Assembly (NCBI RefSeq): GCF_012489685.1
Contig: NC_080043.1
Coordinates: 56,194,289-56,258,288 of the forward strand
DNA length: 64,000 nt
Reading direction: 5' to 3'
From: Lotus japonicus
Lineage: Eukaryota > Streptophyta > Magnoliopsida > Fabales > Fabaceae
Shown here: positions 34,754 to 46,580 of the stretch, piece by piece
How positions within the stretch are numbered: the stretch's first letter is position 1
Layout of the letters: each line of letters begins with the position of its first letter
Position numbers and translations under genes: made by a program
Notes under the pieces: generated by a model
What the model saw: only the letters and a program-made list of their open reading frames with translations
The model's database searches: none
Told to the model about the DNA's origin: nothing

Positions 34754-37700
34754 TGTAAGATCAAGATTTGGTCATGTGGTACAACTCTATGTTTTGATGA
34801 TAACAAGTATTTATTTGTGGATGAACAACTATGATACTCTAATGTTTGTCTTGAGTGTTTTGACAAACAGGTTCTGATTCTGACACCAGAAGATATATTC
34901 GTCAGAAGGATCAGAAGATCAGAGGATCTGAAGATCAGAGGATCTGAAGATCAGAGGATCTGAAGATCAGAGGATCAGAGGATCAGAAGATCAGAGGATC
35001 AGAAGATCTGAGGATCAGAAGATCTGAAGACCAGAGGCTCTGAAGGTTCAGAAGCTCTGAAGGTTCAGAAGCAGAAGTAACGAAGGTCAGAGGATCCAAG
35101 CATCCCTCTGACTCTGATCACCAAGCTTCACAAGTTCCAACACGAAGCATAACTCTGATCAGAAGTCAATGGTTAAAGGCAAATGTCTCTATCGAGAAGT
35201 ACAAGAGCAGCGTCATGCTTTGATCAATTCTAACTCTGTGCTTAAGAATCAAATTGCTAAGTTAGAAGAAGTTATTGCCTGCGATGCCTCTGATAGTAAG
35301 CATGAATCTAAGTATGAAAAATCTTTTCAAAGATTCCTGGCTAAAAGCGTAGATAGAAGCTTGATGGCTTCATTGATCTATGGCGTGAGCAGAAATGGAA
35401 TGCGTGGCATTGGGTATTCTAAACCAATTAGAAATGAGCCCTCTGTGCCTAGGGTGTTGACTCTGACTCAGAATCAGAAGGAGATCCAGACTCTGACGAT
35501 GAAAATGAGGTATTTGATTCTTTCTCAACTTCTGAACTTAAAGATGCTTTGTCTGAAATTATGGATAAATATAACTCTCTCTTGACTAAGCATAAAAGGT
35601 TGAAAAAGAATTTCTCTGCTGCCTCTGAAACTTCTGTTGAACATGAGAAAATTATTTCTGATTTGAAAAATGATAATCATGCTTTGATCAATTCTAACTC
35701 TGTGCTTAAGAATCAAATTGCTAAGTTAGAAGAAGTTATTGCCTGCGATGCCTCTGATAGTAAGCATGAATCTAAGTATGAAAAATCTTTTCAAAGATTC
35801 CTGGCTAAAAGCGTAGATAGAAGCTTGATGGCTTCATTGATCTATGGCGTGAGCAGAAATGGAATGCGTGGCATTGGGTATTCTAAACCAATTAGAAATG
35901 AGCCCTCTGTGCCTAAAGCTAAATCTTTGTATGAATGCTTTGTTCCCTCTGGTACCATATTGCCTGACCCTGTACCTGCTGAAGCTGCTAAACCTCCTCT
36001 TATAAAGGGATCTTTCTCCATGTCTAAATATCATGCAAAAATTCCTGTATATTATCCTGTTGAAAGACCCAAAGTTGTCAGAACTTCTGGGCTAACTAAC
36101 AAGAAAGGACCCAGAAAGTGGGTACCTAGGGATAAGATTATATATGTTGCAGATATCTTCAATAGGTCCATCGAAACTCCAACCATGGAACCTGGACAGT
36201 GGATGCAGGCAACACATGACGGGAGAAAGGCATATGTCCCAAGATCCAAAACTTGAACCTGAAGGTGAAGTTAATCTTGGAGGCATCAGTAGAGTAAGTT
36301 TTGGTCAAGTCAAAGCTAGCTGAAAAAGCTTGTAGAGATGAGCATGACCGTTTCAGAAAGAAACAAAGACTCAGAACTTGTCAAACCAGAAGCAACAACA
36401 TCAGAAGATGCTACTACAACTTCTGACTTGCGTCATCAGAAGAAGAGTAGTTTCATAGCTTGTCATTCTGAAGCATCTGAAGATGGAATTTTTTCCAGAA
36501 TGGAGATGTCACCAGAACCTCTGGACTTTGACACTTCTGCTCTCATAAGAAGATATACTAATCAGCAGCCAAGTATCCCTTGGTATTCCTTCTGAGGGGG
36601 AGTATTTCGTCTTATGCTCTTACTATTTTTTTTTCCACCTTCATTCTTTTTGCTTATGACAAAAAGGGGGAGAACTTATAGTATCTTGACAACTCCTATA
36701 TTATTTAGCTCAGAATCTATATATTACTAACGTTGATATTAAGTATTAGATTCAGGGGGAGCTTAGCTCAGAATCAAGCACGAGTCTTGGATTCAGAAGG
36801 AGCAAGATAAACTATACACATCAGGATAAGTTTTAACTCTGATACCTTATACTCTGAGTGTATTCAGTTTATTTGTTTAGAGTTGCTCATCAAAATACAT
36901 GGTTTTGTCATCATCAAAAAGGGGGAGATTGTAAGATCAAGATTTGGTCATGTGGTACAACTCTATGTTTTGATGATAACAAGTATTTATTTGTGGATGA
37001 ACAACTATGATACTCTAATGTTTGTCTTGAGTGTTTTGACAAACAGGTTCTGATTCTGACACCAGAAGATATATTCGTCAGAAGGATCAGAAGATCAGAG
37101 GATCTGAAGATCAGAGGATCTGAAGATCAGAGGATCTGAAGATCAGAGGATCAGAGGATCAGAAGATCAGAGGATCAGAAGATCTGAGGATCAGAAGATC
37201 TGAAGACCAGAGGCTCTGAAGGTTCAGAAGCTCTGAAGGTTCAGAAGCAGAAGTAACGAAGGTCAGAGGATCCAAGCATCCCTCTGACTCTGATCACCAA
37301 GCTTCACAAGTTCCAACACGAAGCATAACTCTGATCAGAAGTCAATGGTTAAAGGCAAATGTCTCTATCGAGAAGTACAAGAGCAGCGTCATGCTTTGAT
37401 CAATTCTAACTCTGTGCTTAAGAATCAAATTGCTAAGTTAGAAGAAGTTATTGCCTGCGATGCCTCTGATAGTAAGCATGAATCTAAGTATGAAAAATCT
37501 TTTCAAAGATTCCTGGCTAAAAGCGTAGATAGAAGCTTGATGGCTTCATTGATCTATGGCGTGAGCAGAAATGGAATGCGTGGCATTGGGTATTCTAAAC
37601 CAATTAGAAATGAGCCCTCTGTGCCTAGGGTGTTGACTCTGACTCAGAATCAGAAGGAGATCCAGACTCTGACGATGAAAATGAGGTATTTGATTCTTTC

Positions 37701-39104
37701 TCAACTTCTGAACTTAAAGATGCTTTGTCTGAAATTATGGATAAATATAACTCTCTCTTGACTAAGCATAAAAGGTTGAAAAAGAATTTCTCTGCTGCCT
37801 CTGAAACTTCTGTTGAACATGAGAAAATTATTTCTGATTTGAAAAATGATAATCATGCTTTGATCAATTCTAACTCTGTGCTTAAGAATCAAATTGCTAA
37901 GTTAGAAGAAGTTATTGCCTGCGATGCCTCTGATAGTAAGCATGAATCTAAGTATGAAAAATCTTTTCAAAGATTCCTGGCTAAAAGCGTAGATAGAAGC
38001 TTGATGGCTTCATTGATCTATGGCGTGAGCAGAAATGGAATGCGTGGCATTGGGTATTCTAAACCAATTAGAAATGAGCCCTCTGTGCCTAAAGCTAAAT
38101 CTTTGTATGAATGCTTTGTTCCCTCTGGTACCATATTGCCTGACCCTGTACCTGCTGAAGCTGCTAAACCTCCTCTTATAAAGGGATCTTTCTCCATGTC
38201 TAAATATCATGCAAAAATTCCTGTATATTATCCTGTTGAAAGACCCAAAGTTGTCAGAACTTCTGGGCTAACTAACAAGAAAGGACCCAGAAAGTGGGTA
38301 CCTAGGGATAAGATTATATATGTTGCAGATATCTTCAATAGGTCCATCGAAACTCCAACCATGGAACCTGGACAGTGGATGCAGGCAACACATGACGGGA
38401 GAAAGGCATATGTCCCAAGATCCAAAACTTGAACCTGAAGGTGAAGTTAATCTTGGAGGCATCAGTAGAGTAAGTTTTGGTCAAGTCAAAGCTAGCTGAA
38501 AAAGCTTGTAGAGATGAGCATGACCGTTTCAGAAAGAAACAAAGACTCAGAACTTGTCAAACCAGAAGCAACAACATCAGAAGATGCTACTACAACTTCT
38601 GACTTGCGTCATCAGAAGAAGAGTAGTTTCATAGCTTGTCATTCTGAAGCATCTGAAGATGGAATTTTTTCCAGAATGGAGATGTCACCAGAACCTCTGG
38701 ACTTTGACACTTCTGCTCTCATAAGAAGATATACTAATCAGCAGCCAAGTATCCCTTGGTATTCCTTCTGAGGGGGAGTATTTCGTCTTATGCTCTTACT
38801 ATTTTTTTTCCACCTTCATTCTTTTTGCTTATGACAAAAAGGGGGAGAACTTATAGTATCTTGACAACTCCTATATTATTTAGCTCAGAATCTATATATT
38901 ACTAACGTTGATATTAAGTATTAGATTCAGGGGGAGCTTAGCTCAGAATCAAGCACGAGTCTTGGATTCAGAAGGAGCAAGATAAACTATACACATCAGG
39001 ATAAGTTTTAACTCTGATACCTTATACTCTGAGTGTATTCAGTTTATTTGTTTAGAGTTGCTCATCAAAATACATGGTTTTGTCATCATCAAAAAGGGGG
39101 AGAT
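34754..39104 (+). repeat. Two tandem 2,176-bp LTR-gag chimeric units
   Basis: Units start at 34754 and 36930; the third start at 39105 is the final LTR. Each unit consists of LTR bases 1-460 (ending gagcagcgt), gag sequence corresponding to 33502-33738, a junction with filler agg, gag from about 33288 to 34080 again, and the post-gag region with its purine tracts. The coiled-coil segment is therefore duplicated. The units differ visibly only in a T-run (second unit one T shorter). Open frames at 35169, 35549, 37345 and 37725 are pieces of gag, not separate genes. Confidence 0.93.
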
Positions 39105-40275
39105 TGTAAGATCAAGATTTGGTCATGTGGTACAACTCTATGTTTTGATGATAACAAGTATTTATTTGTGGATGAACAACTATGATACTCTAATGTTTGT
39201 CTTGAGTGTTTTGACAAACAGGTTCTGATTCTGACACCAGAAGATATATTCGTCAGAAGGATCAGAAGATCAGAGGATCTGAAGATCAGAGGATCTGAAG
39301 ATCAGAGGATCTGAAGATCAGAGGATCAGAGGATCAGAAGATCAGAGGATCAGAAGATCTGAGGATCAGAAGATCTGAAGACCAGAGGCTCTGAAGGTTC
39401 AGAAGCTCTGAAGGTTCAGAAGCAGAAGTAACGAAGGTCAGAGGATCCAAGCATCCCTCTGACTCTGATCACCAAGCTTCACAAGTTCCAACACGAAGCA
39501 TAACTCTGATCAGAAGTCAATGGTTAAAGGCAAATGTCTCTATCGAGAAGTACAAGAGCAGCGTACTATTCTGAAAAGCCTACCTACCAAGGTTCAGCCA
39601 CAGCAGGTTCTGGAAGTTCCAGAAATGCCCTCCAACGGTCATATTCTCTCAACAGAAATATCCTTTGCACCTTGGACTATAAAAGGCTGAAGAAAAGAAG
39701 AAAGCTAAGTGAGAGAAATCAAGAGCTGCAATACAAGAAAAGATTCAAGCCTCTACTTTCTTCATCTATTCTTATTTGGTTTACACTCAGCTTATTTAGA
39801 AGCAAACCTTTGTAAACACCAACCTCAAACAGTTGTTTGATTTTCCTTAAGGGACCAGGTAGGTCAGTATCCTTAAGAAGACTAAGAGAGTGAATCTTAG
39901 TGGTGATTCCTTTAGGAGATCAAGGTTGATCGGATCCTAGAGAAGACTAAGAGAGTGAATCTTAGTGATAGCTAAGTCAGTGTATTGTTAGTCACTTGTA
40001 GGTTTCAAGTGCAGTTGTAACAATTATCTGATTAGTGGATTGCCTTCATTCTAAGAAGGAAGAAATCACCTTAACGGGTGGACTGGATTAGCTTGAGGGA
40101 TTTATCAAGTGAACCAGGATAAAATACTTGTGTGCTTTTCTCTTCTCTCTATCTTTATCCGCTGCACCATCTATCTTAGAGAAACCGAAAATATTTACTT
40201 TAAATCTTAAGGGGAAAGTTTTTATATTGAAAACGCTATTCAACCCCCCCCTTCTAGCCGTTTTTCACACCTTCA
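39105..40275 (+). repeat. Sirevirus LTR, 3' copy (1,171 bp)
   Basis: Same length as LTR copy 2 and apparently almost identical to it, including the 8-C run near its end. It is followed by the agctc duplication and then by Helitron helicase coding sequence. Confidence 0.93.
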
Positions 40276-41112
40276 AGCTCAACCTCGGAATATAAACCGG
40301 TTTTCCGGATTTTGAACCTGATAGTGCTGTAGCAACAATAATATACGGCGTCAAATCTGTAACCATCAATCGAGTGCCATTACACAGTCCAGCAGACTGA
40401 TCTAAATTACGAATCAACATGATAGGAACCCCAACTTTCAAAACGATTCGATGGTTTGGAAGTCCAAAGCATTTAACATCATTTAGGAACTCTGTAGTGA
40501 ACCATTCCGCATCTATTTCAGAATCATCATCCGATCTACACGGAGTATCATAACTCAGATATTATGTTTCCTCTCCATGAATCATAGACATCATGAAGTT
40601 GTTTACCTCTTCAACGCTTTCAAGAGAAGGAGCAAGGAGTGCTCTTTGTTCAAAATATGCATGGTTTTCCAGATTAGCAACAACATCTGGATATGCAAAA
40701 TTTACTAAGTCAAGTAAAGGCTTGTCAGACTCCCCAACTAACAGATCTGACGGAATTTCAATGATAGAATCATCTTCATCGACAGTCTTAACTGTTCCAT
40801 CACCTACTTGAAGTAGCCAATATGCAAATTCTTTGATTTCCCTAGCTGTAGAAGAGGAACCTGCGTGTTGCAATCTCATATTGGTAGTTAATTTCATTAC
40901 TTTGCAGTTCTTCCATAGATATGATGAATTAATAGTAGCTGAAATAATGTCAGATCTACTTCCTTTCAAAATTACCGGAAGGATCTGCCTGAAGTCTCCA
41001 CCTAAGACAACTACTTTTCCCCCAAATGGAATTTCATGCCCAAAAATTGATTTGAGTCTTCATGATGTCATTCAAAGATCTGTCTAGAGCTTCAAAGCAG
41101 TGCCTGTCCATT

Positions 41113-41455
41113 AATTATAATATAAACCAGGGTCAAAAAAATTCGATTATGTATAAGATTTATTTGGGTTTTATATAAAAAAATGTATAAAAAGAAAAAA
41201 AAAACACAATAGATCACGATAACTGTTGAGAAAATGGAAAAACCAATGACATTAACTTAATAAAGGAACAAATCCCCATACATCAAATCCAAAACATAAT
41301 ATATCAAAGCTCATAGAGCATAATAAAGAGACATAAAAGGGAAAATTCACGAAAACTAAAAGAAAGTTCTTTCAAACTTGTTGAGGGCTCATAGAGCAAA
41401 CAAAATACATGAAAACCAACATCCATTGTAATAAAAAAGACTATCCTCTTCTCAT
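41113..41455. other. Spacer between the Helitron helicase and RPA genes
   Basis: AT-rich, no gene. This is where the missing N-terminal part of the helicase was presumably lost by deletion. Confidence 0.5.
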
Positions 41456-44147
41456 TTAAATCTTCTCTTTCTTGACAACCTTTAAGAACTTCTTCTTCTC
41501 AACATCCGTAGTAATGGCTTCTGGATCAGCATGGATAGGACGCTTTAAAGGAGGAGAAACGTTACTATCATCATGAACTTCGTTCTGAATTCCACCATCA
41601 ATAGTTGCTACAGCCTGGAGAAATCCATCTATGCACAAACATCCTTCTCACAACCCTGCAACATATAAAAATTATTTTAAAAGTTTGTTTATATAAAAAC
41701 AGAAGGGGAATAGATACAAAGGAAGGAAAAAAAATACCTGCTCATTCTTTTTATAATCAGCAGAACCAGCCTTATTAGTAAAAGACTTGCCATTTTTATC
41801 CGCATCTGACTTCAACTTGTAATTAACTTTGGCTTCCTTAGTCTAACAATATTTCAAAAACAATATTAAATTAAAAATGGCTTTGATTAACTAACAGAAA
41901 TTACAAATGGAAAATTAATTCCAAAAACGTTTAAGGGAGAACAATAGACCTGATCAATAGACTTAGAAGCGTAATACCATCAATTTGTGTAACAGAATTA
42001 ATGTTAACAACACCACCAATAGCAACATCTTTATTAGACTTGACTGGAGGAATAACCATTTTCTCAGATCCAGAGGAAGGCCCATTAGAAGGGTTAGAAG
42101 AGATAATACCCTGTAGAATAGAAACATGTTTAAAAATTAAATAAATTAAAACATAATTTTACAAAATGTTATTAAAAAAAAGATACTAACCTTCCCTTTG
42201 GAAACGATATCAGACATTCCCAGCCTATTTTTTGAATTAGAAGAGTATTGCATCTTCAATTCACGCACGGGAGCCGAAACAATATTACCTTCATGAATTT
42301 TCTTACTTAAGTCAAAAGCCGATTCATTGCTCAGAGAAGGGACATTAGGATTAACAGCAATGTTAAAGTCCTCATTAAGATCCTAAATAGATGAAAACAG
42401 AAATAAGATCCCAAGAAAAGACTTATCTATTAAATTCAAAATCTCCTGCGGCATTTGGGAGTCGTATGGGGACTGAAAATTATAAAACAAAGACATGCAT
42501 CAATACCTTAAAATATGAATAATTAGACGACAATAAAGTTGAAAATAAATTGCAACACACATTCTGACACTTCTCAACTAACTTAGCGCAAGGTTTATTT
42601 AAAAGATTAGACGCTTCTTGGTCAAAAAGAACAAATGTGGTGGAATCCTTAGAATCCATAACCCTAAGACGAATTTTATACTTAGGAATGGTCGTAACAA
42701 CGTGACGAACACATGCCTCACAAAAATACATATCATCCGCTGGGTAAACCTTCTTATTGCATTTGCAAGCCGGGTAATACCAAGTATTGTCGTCTGGAAT
42801 GAATTTGACCACAGCAAGAACAACGCACACACACTTCTAAAAAAACAGAATAAAAAAACAGAAAGTTAAATATCGAAACATAATACAAATAAATACATAG
42901 GATGATAAAAATTATAAAAACGAAACATTACTTCGACCAAATCTTTAATTTGCTCAATAGTTTTTCCTTCATGAAGCTTCAAGAAATCTTCTGCTACAAA
43001 AAGCTTTCCGGAGTCTTGAAGTTGACTAATTACTTGAGCATCAGGACCATGATTTTCAACAAACCTTTCGCGAACAGAGGCTGCTTCGTCAATAGGAGGG
43101 TTAAAAAGAATCTGAGTTGCACCATACACATTTTGAATGCTTGGTTTTCCTGAGAACCAAAAAGAAAAACAAAATAAGAATAAAGATAACAAATACATTG
43201 AAAAAACTGAAAATCAAAGGAATACCTTTAAAAGGCTTAATCTTTGCAAATTGGACTACAACAACCGCATTGGTCATGTCTCCAGAAGCCAATTGTCCAA
43301 AGATTTCGTCGACATATTTTCCAAAAAATGCAGCTTCAACACGAACTCTGCATTAAACAAATAGAAGAAGATTAAAATAATCAACATAAGAAAAAAGGAT
43401 GAGATAAGCTTAATTTAAGATTATACATACCCTTCCTGTTCAATTTCTAGAGTTATCCTCTTCTGCATTTTACCATATTTTTCAAATTGTTGCTCTCCAG
43501 AAGACCCAGTCAATATACCAATTACGTCTGGAAGCCAAAGAAAATAAATAAGAGGCGAGCAACATAATTAACAGAAAAAATAAAACAAAAATTAATATAC
43601 AACTTAAAAAAAATACTAATAAATTAAAAAAAAACAAATTAATCAAATACCTATAAGGAATGAGGTATCAGGTTCTTTGAATACTACATCAGACAAAGAC
43701 ATGAATGAAAATGGGTTTCCGGTGATAGAGGTTGAAGACATAAGCCTGACACTGGAATGCATTTGGAAATTGATCTTGTATGAGTGAGAGGTTGTCCTGA
43801 ATTCGCCTCCATTCTCGCAAACACCAAAGAAAGATATTTGATAAACACGCCCCTCAGTTAACTGGTTCTGGAATCGATATACCAATGTTCGTCTGATAGA
43901 TGCATGAATTTTACAGCCCTTGAAAAAATAACAAAAAACAAAATATCAAAAAAATTTAAAGCAACGATATAAAAATTAAAAAACAAAATAAAAGATACCT
44001 TTGAGTCCATCAAAACCATTTCCAAAGATGAAGGAAGCTTAGACCTGAGTAGCTAGGAGTTAACCACAATCGAAGGACCTTCACAACTACAACCCAAGCT
44101 TCTTTAGAAGCATCAATTTTGGACAGATCATCAACTTTGAGAGCCAT
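41456..44147 (-). pseudogene. Helitron-encoded replication protein A (RPA1/RPA70)-like gene
   Basis: Multi-exon on the minus strand: 44147 to about 44000, about 43920-43652, about 43529-43433, about 43347-43227, about 43150-42935, about 42837-42540, then weaker exons to 41456. The start MALKVDDLSKIDASKEAWVV opens an OB fold. Exon 2 continues it (RRTLVYRFQNQLTEGRVYQI). A second OB fold follows (GASGDMTNAVVVVQFAK-like, 43290-43230). The third carries the RPA zinc-finger region (ACKCNKKVY ... YFCEACVRHV, 42790-42700). Plant Helitrons commonly carry such single-strand DNA-binding proteins. A one-base frameshift near 44046 breaks exon 1, so the gene is probably inactive unless a later start is used. 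The last exons encode a Ser/Lys-rich tail. Confidence 0.82.
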
Positions 44148-44274
44148 AGGATAGATGAAACAGAAAATCTTAGAGTTCTACAAAACAGTCGATGCAAATT
44201 TGGATAACGAATCAATACTTCAAACCAAAGGGGCTTATATAGAAAAAAACCAGGGCACAAAACCTTTGGATTAC

Positions 44275-44700
44275 CTACGTAATTCGAGTTCCAAAAAAAA
44301 AAAACAAATAAAGACATTTTTTGAAAATACCGAATCCATAAAGAGGAAAGAAAAAAATCTTGGAAAAAGCAAATGAAGAACGGAAAGAGGAATAACACTT
44401 AAAGTATTGATGGAGAAAAAAAAATTAAGGATTCGAGTTCCAAAAAAAACAAAGAAAAATTAATAAGAATTTGAAAGAACATAAAAAAGGGGATTAATAG
44501 CATCGTTACGCAAATTTTAATAAGGATTTTTCGAAAATACCGAATCCATAAAGAGTAAAGAAAAATAAATCTTTGTGAAAGCAAATGAAGAACGGGAAGA
44601 GGTGGAAAATTTTAAGAATTGAGGGAGAAAGATAAATTAAGGAATCAAGTTCCAAAAAAAAACAAAGGAAATTTTAATAAGAATTTGAAAGAGCATATAA
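44275..44700. repeat. Imperfect tandem repeats of about 210-220 bp in the Helitron 5' region
   Basis: The motif aaaataccgaatccataaag recurs at about 44325 and 44532. The motif agttccaaaaaaaa recurs at about 44288, 44428 and 44650, with gaagaacgg(a/g)aagagg in between. This is the region upstream of the RPA gene, so it may contain its promoter. Confidence 0.7.
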
Positions 44701-45042
44701 AAGGGAATTAACAGATATGATTGGAGAGAATAGGGAAGCGTGGGAAATAATGCATGGGGAAAGGGAATCATTAAAACAAATGAAGGAAAAAATTAAACTG
44801 AAGGAGAGAGGGAATAAAATAATATAATTTGAGAGAGGAGGGGACCCATCTGAAGAGAAAGAGAATAAAATAGTATTATTTTAGAGAAAAGTGCCCCATT
44901 CAGAATGAAGAAAGAGAGAATAAAACGTAATAAAATAATACATGAGGGGACATGTGTAAGTTTGGGATTGGATGGAAAAGGGTTGGATAGCTCTCATTGC
45001 AGAAAATTTCTTGGAATGTTAGTGTTTTAATATAAGTATAGA

Positions 45043-46580
45043 TAATATACATTAATTTAAAAAATAAAATTAAACCCTTTTGAACCCCTTTCCCTTCGAC
45101 CTCAACCAAGCCAAGCCCATCATGAACCACCAATTAGCCGGAACCATGTACAGAAGAGAGGAAGATGAAAAGAAACCCCTTAATATAAAACCAAAAACAG
45201 AATCATATCACAATTAGAAAAGGGAAGGAGGAAAGAAAGCTCACTTTGCAAACCTCGTAAACACCATATGGCAGCACCTTCATCCTTTCATATACACCCA
45301 GTAACCTTTAACCCCTTTTCTCAGCCCCGCAATCAGCCAAGCCATAATCAATCTCTGCCGTAACCCATAAAGCGTAATCAAACCCAGATCCCTGCCGCAA
45401 ACAGCCAAGCCAAAATTGATTGCACCTGGATTTTGATTGAACGGAAAAAGGGTGAGCAACTGGGTTCGATTGCAAGGGGCTAGAGGAGGAGGATCAAGAA
45501 CTGGAGTTGCAGAGGAAGAAGAAGATTTATGATTTGAGTTCTCTCCCTCCTTTTTTTTTTTGCTGTTGAGGTTATTAATAATAGGTGGAAGATGAAGACT
45601 TTAATTTTGTGGGTTTGGGTTTTCTGGTGTGATTTTAATTTTATGGGTTTAGTTATGATTTTTTGGGTTTTGTTTATGAAGATGTAGATAAGCATAACTG
45701 CATAAGGATGAAGATGAAGATTCAATTCGTGGCCTTCCCTTTATCATATACATTTTTTTGGATGAAAAAAAATGTTTTAATTCCTTTTTATCTACATGAC
45801 ATCTAAGTGGTAAAATAGAAAAATGATATGAGGCACGATGGCCATCCACACGAGAGTGCACGACTTACGTGCTTTGCCTTTTTTTTATAATTTTTTATTT
45901 TGAAAATAACATTATTTTTATCTTTTTAAAAGTACAAAATTAGAAATAACTCCAAAAACTGAAGCACTGTCTTGCATACCAGTTACCATCGCATCTCCAA
46001 ATCTCCATTCTCCAAAGAAATAAAAATTTCTCTCCACTTTCACACCGCAAGCCACCACTGCCGGAAAACACCGCTGCACCGCCTTTTTAGATCCGTGCAG
46101 ATCTGGAGGCTTCCTATCGTATCCTGGGAAGTCTTGCGTCGCCTCCCCCAACTACCATGCCTGCGCCGCACATGGTGGCTTCGCCAAGGCTACCATGATT
46201 GAACAACGCACAGATTTAGTTCTCTTAGATGGATAACAATTGCCGGAAAACTCCGTCGCTACGCTACTTTACAATGATCTATTGTCTGGTTCCATACCCA
46301 TTAAATTTATGGGAAAATATTAGGGCTTGCAATTGAGATGATTGAAAGCAGAAGAGGAAAATGATAGTCATGAATGAGCGATGTAAGTATGTAATAAAGA
46401 AAGGGAAAACAGACTGATTTGCCAAAGTTAATCAGAAAGAGAAAGGAAGTGTAAAAAATGGCAGCAGGAGAGAGAAACAGAAAGAACTAATGAAATCCAA
46501 TCACCTTCGTGCATCATCGTGCCACTTTCCCTCGTACCAAATAGCGGCACTCAGTAAAATATGTCATTAATGAGTGCCAC
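45043..46580. other. MULE-B interior, no gene recognised
   Basis: Between the Helitron 5' end and MULE-B's right inverted repeat. There are purine-rich and pyrimidine-rich runs and short frames on both strands. A segment near 46050-46270 contains repeated ttgccggaaaac/actgccggaaaac motifs. No domain could be named. Confidence 0.4.

Larger units (their letters stand above)
29893..40275 (+). mobile_element. Gag-only, rearranged Sirevirus-like Ty1-copia retrotransposon
   Basis: The element starts tgtaagatcaag and ends cacaccttca. It is flanked by agctc on both sides (29888-29892 and 40276-40280), the 5-bp duplication of LTR elements. The order is full LTR (29893-31046), 44-bp linker with primer-binding site, full LTR (31091-32261), gag and 3' region (32262-34753), two 2,176-bp chimeric units (34754-36929 and 36930-39104), and full LTR (39105-40275). 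Gag architecture, several aaaaaggggga purine tracts and the pre-integrase GQWMxATHDGRKAYVP motif fit the Sirevirus lineage. No protease, integrase, reverse transcriptase or RNase H is present, so it must depend on a helper. The two full-length 1,171-bp LTRs appear nearly identical, suggesting recent insertion. Confidence 0.93.
29610..41112 (-). pseudogene. Helitron PIF1-type helicase C-terminal part, split by a Sirevirus
   Basis: The coding sequence on the minus strand runs 41112-40281 and, after the retrotransposon, 29892-29610. It matches the second half of plant Helitron helicases: RHCFEALDRSLNDIM, GGDFRQILPV, LTTNMRLQ, then LRIxNLDQSAGLCNGTRL-like sequence near 40400. After the insertion come [18 protein letters not shown] and [15 protein letters not shown]. 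Joining across one copy of the agctc duplication restores the local reading (YIPRLSLTPS). Independent damage includes a frameshift near 41040, a stop at 40562-40564 and a stop at 29697-29699; the family's natural end is at 29610. The Rep nuclease and helicase Walker motifs are absent. Confidence 0.92.
16965..45042 (-). mobile_element. Helitron with RPA and truncated helicase genes, host of further insertions
   Basis: On the minus strand the element starts at 45042 with A|TCTATACTTATATTAAAAC, a typical plant Helitron 5' end. It finishes at 16965 with a hairpin-like gtgcagcgcacggg, then taaaaacactag|T. It carries a replication protein A-like gene (44147 to about 41456) and the C-terminal part of a PIF1-type Helitron helicase (41112-40281 continuing at 29892-29610). 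The Rep domain and the first helicase motifs are missing, so it is non-autonomous. Its own sequence is only about 5.4 kb; the rest is MULE-C (17102-29350) and a Sirevirus (29893-40275). The 3' end motif closely resembles that of the Helitron at 2827-6659. Confidence 0.88.

Noticed and set aside
35169..38432. Several separate open frames of 138 and 235 codons
   Set aside because: They are pieces of the same Gag coding sequence in the rearranged tandem units, not independent genes.
29888..40280. Intact autonomous retrotransposon
   Set aside because: No protease, integrase, reverse transcriptase or RNase H sequence was found between the LTRs.
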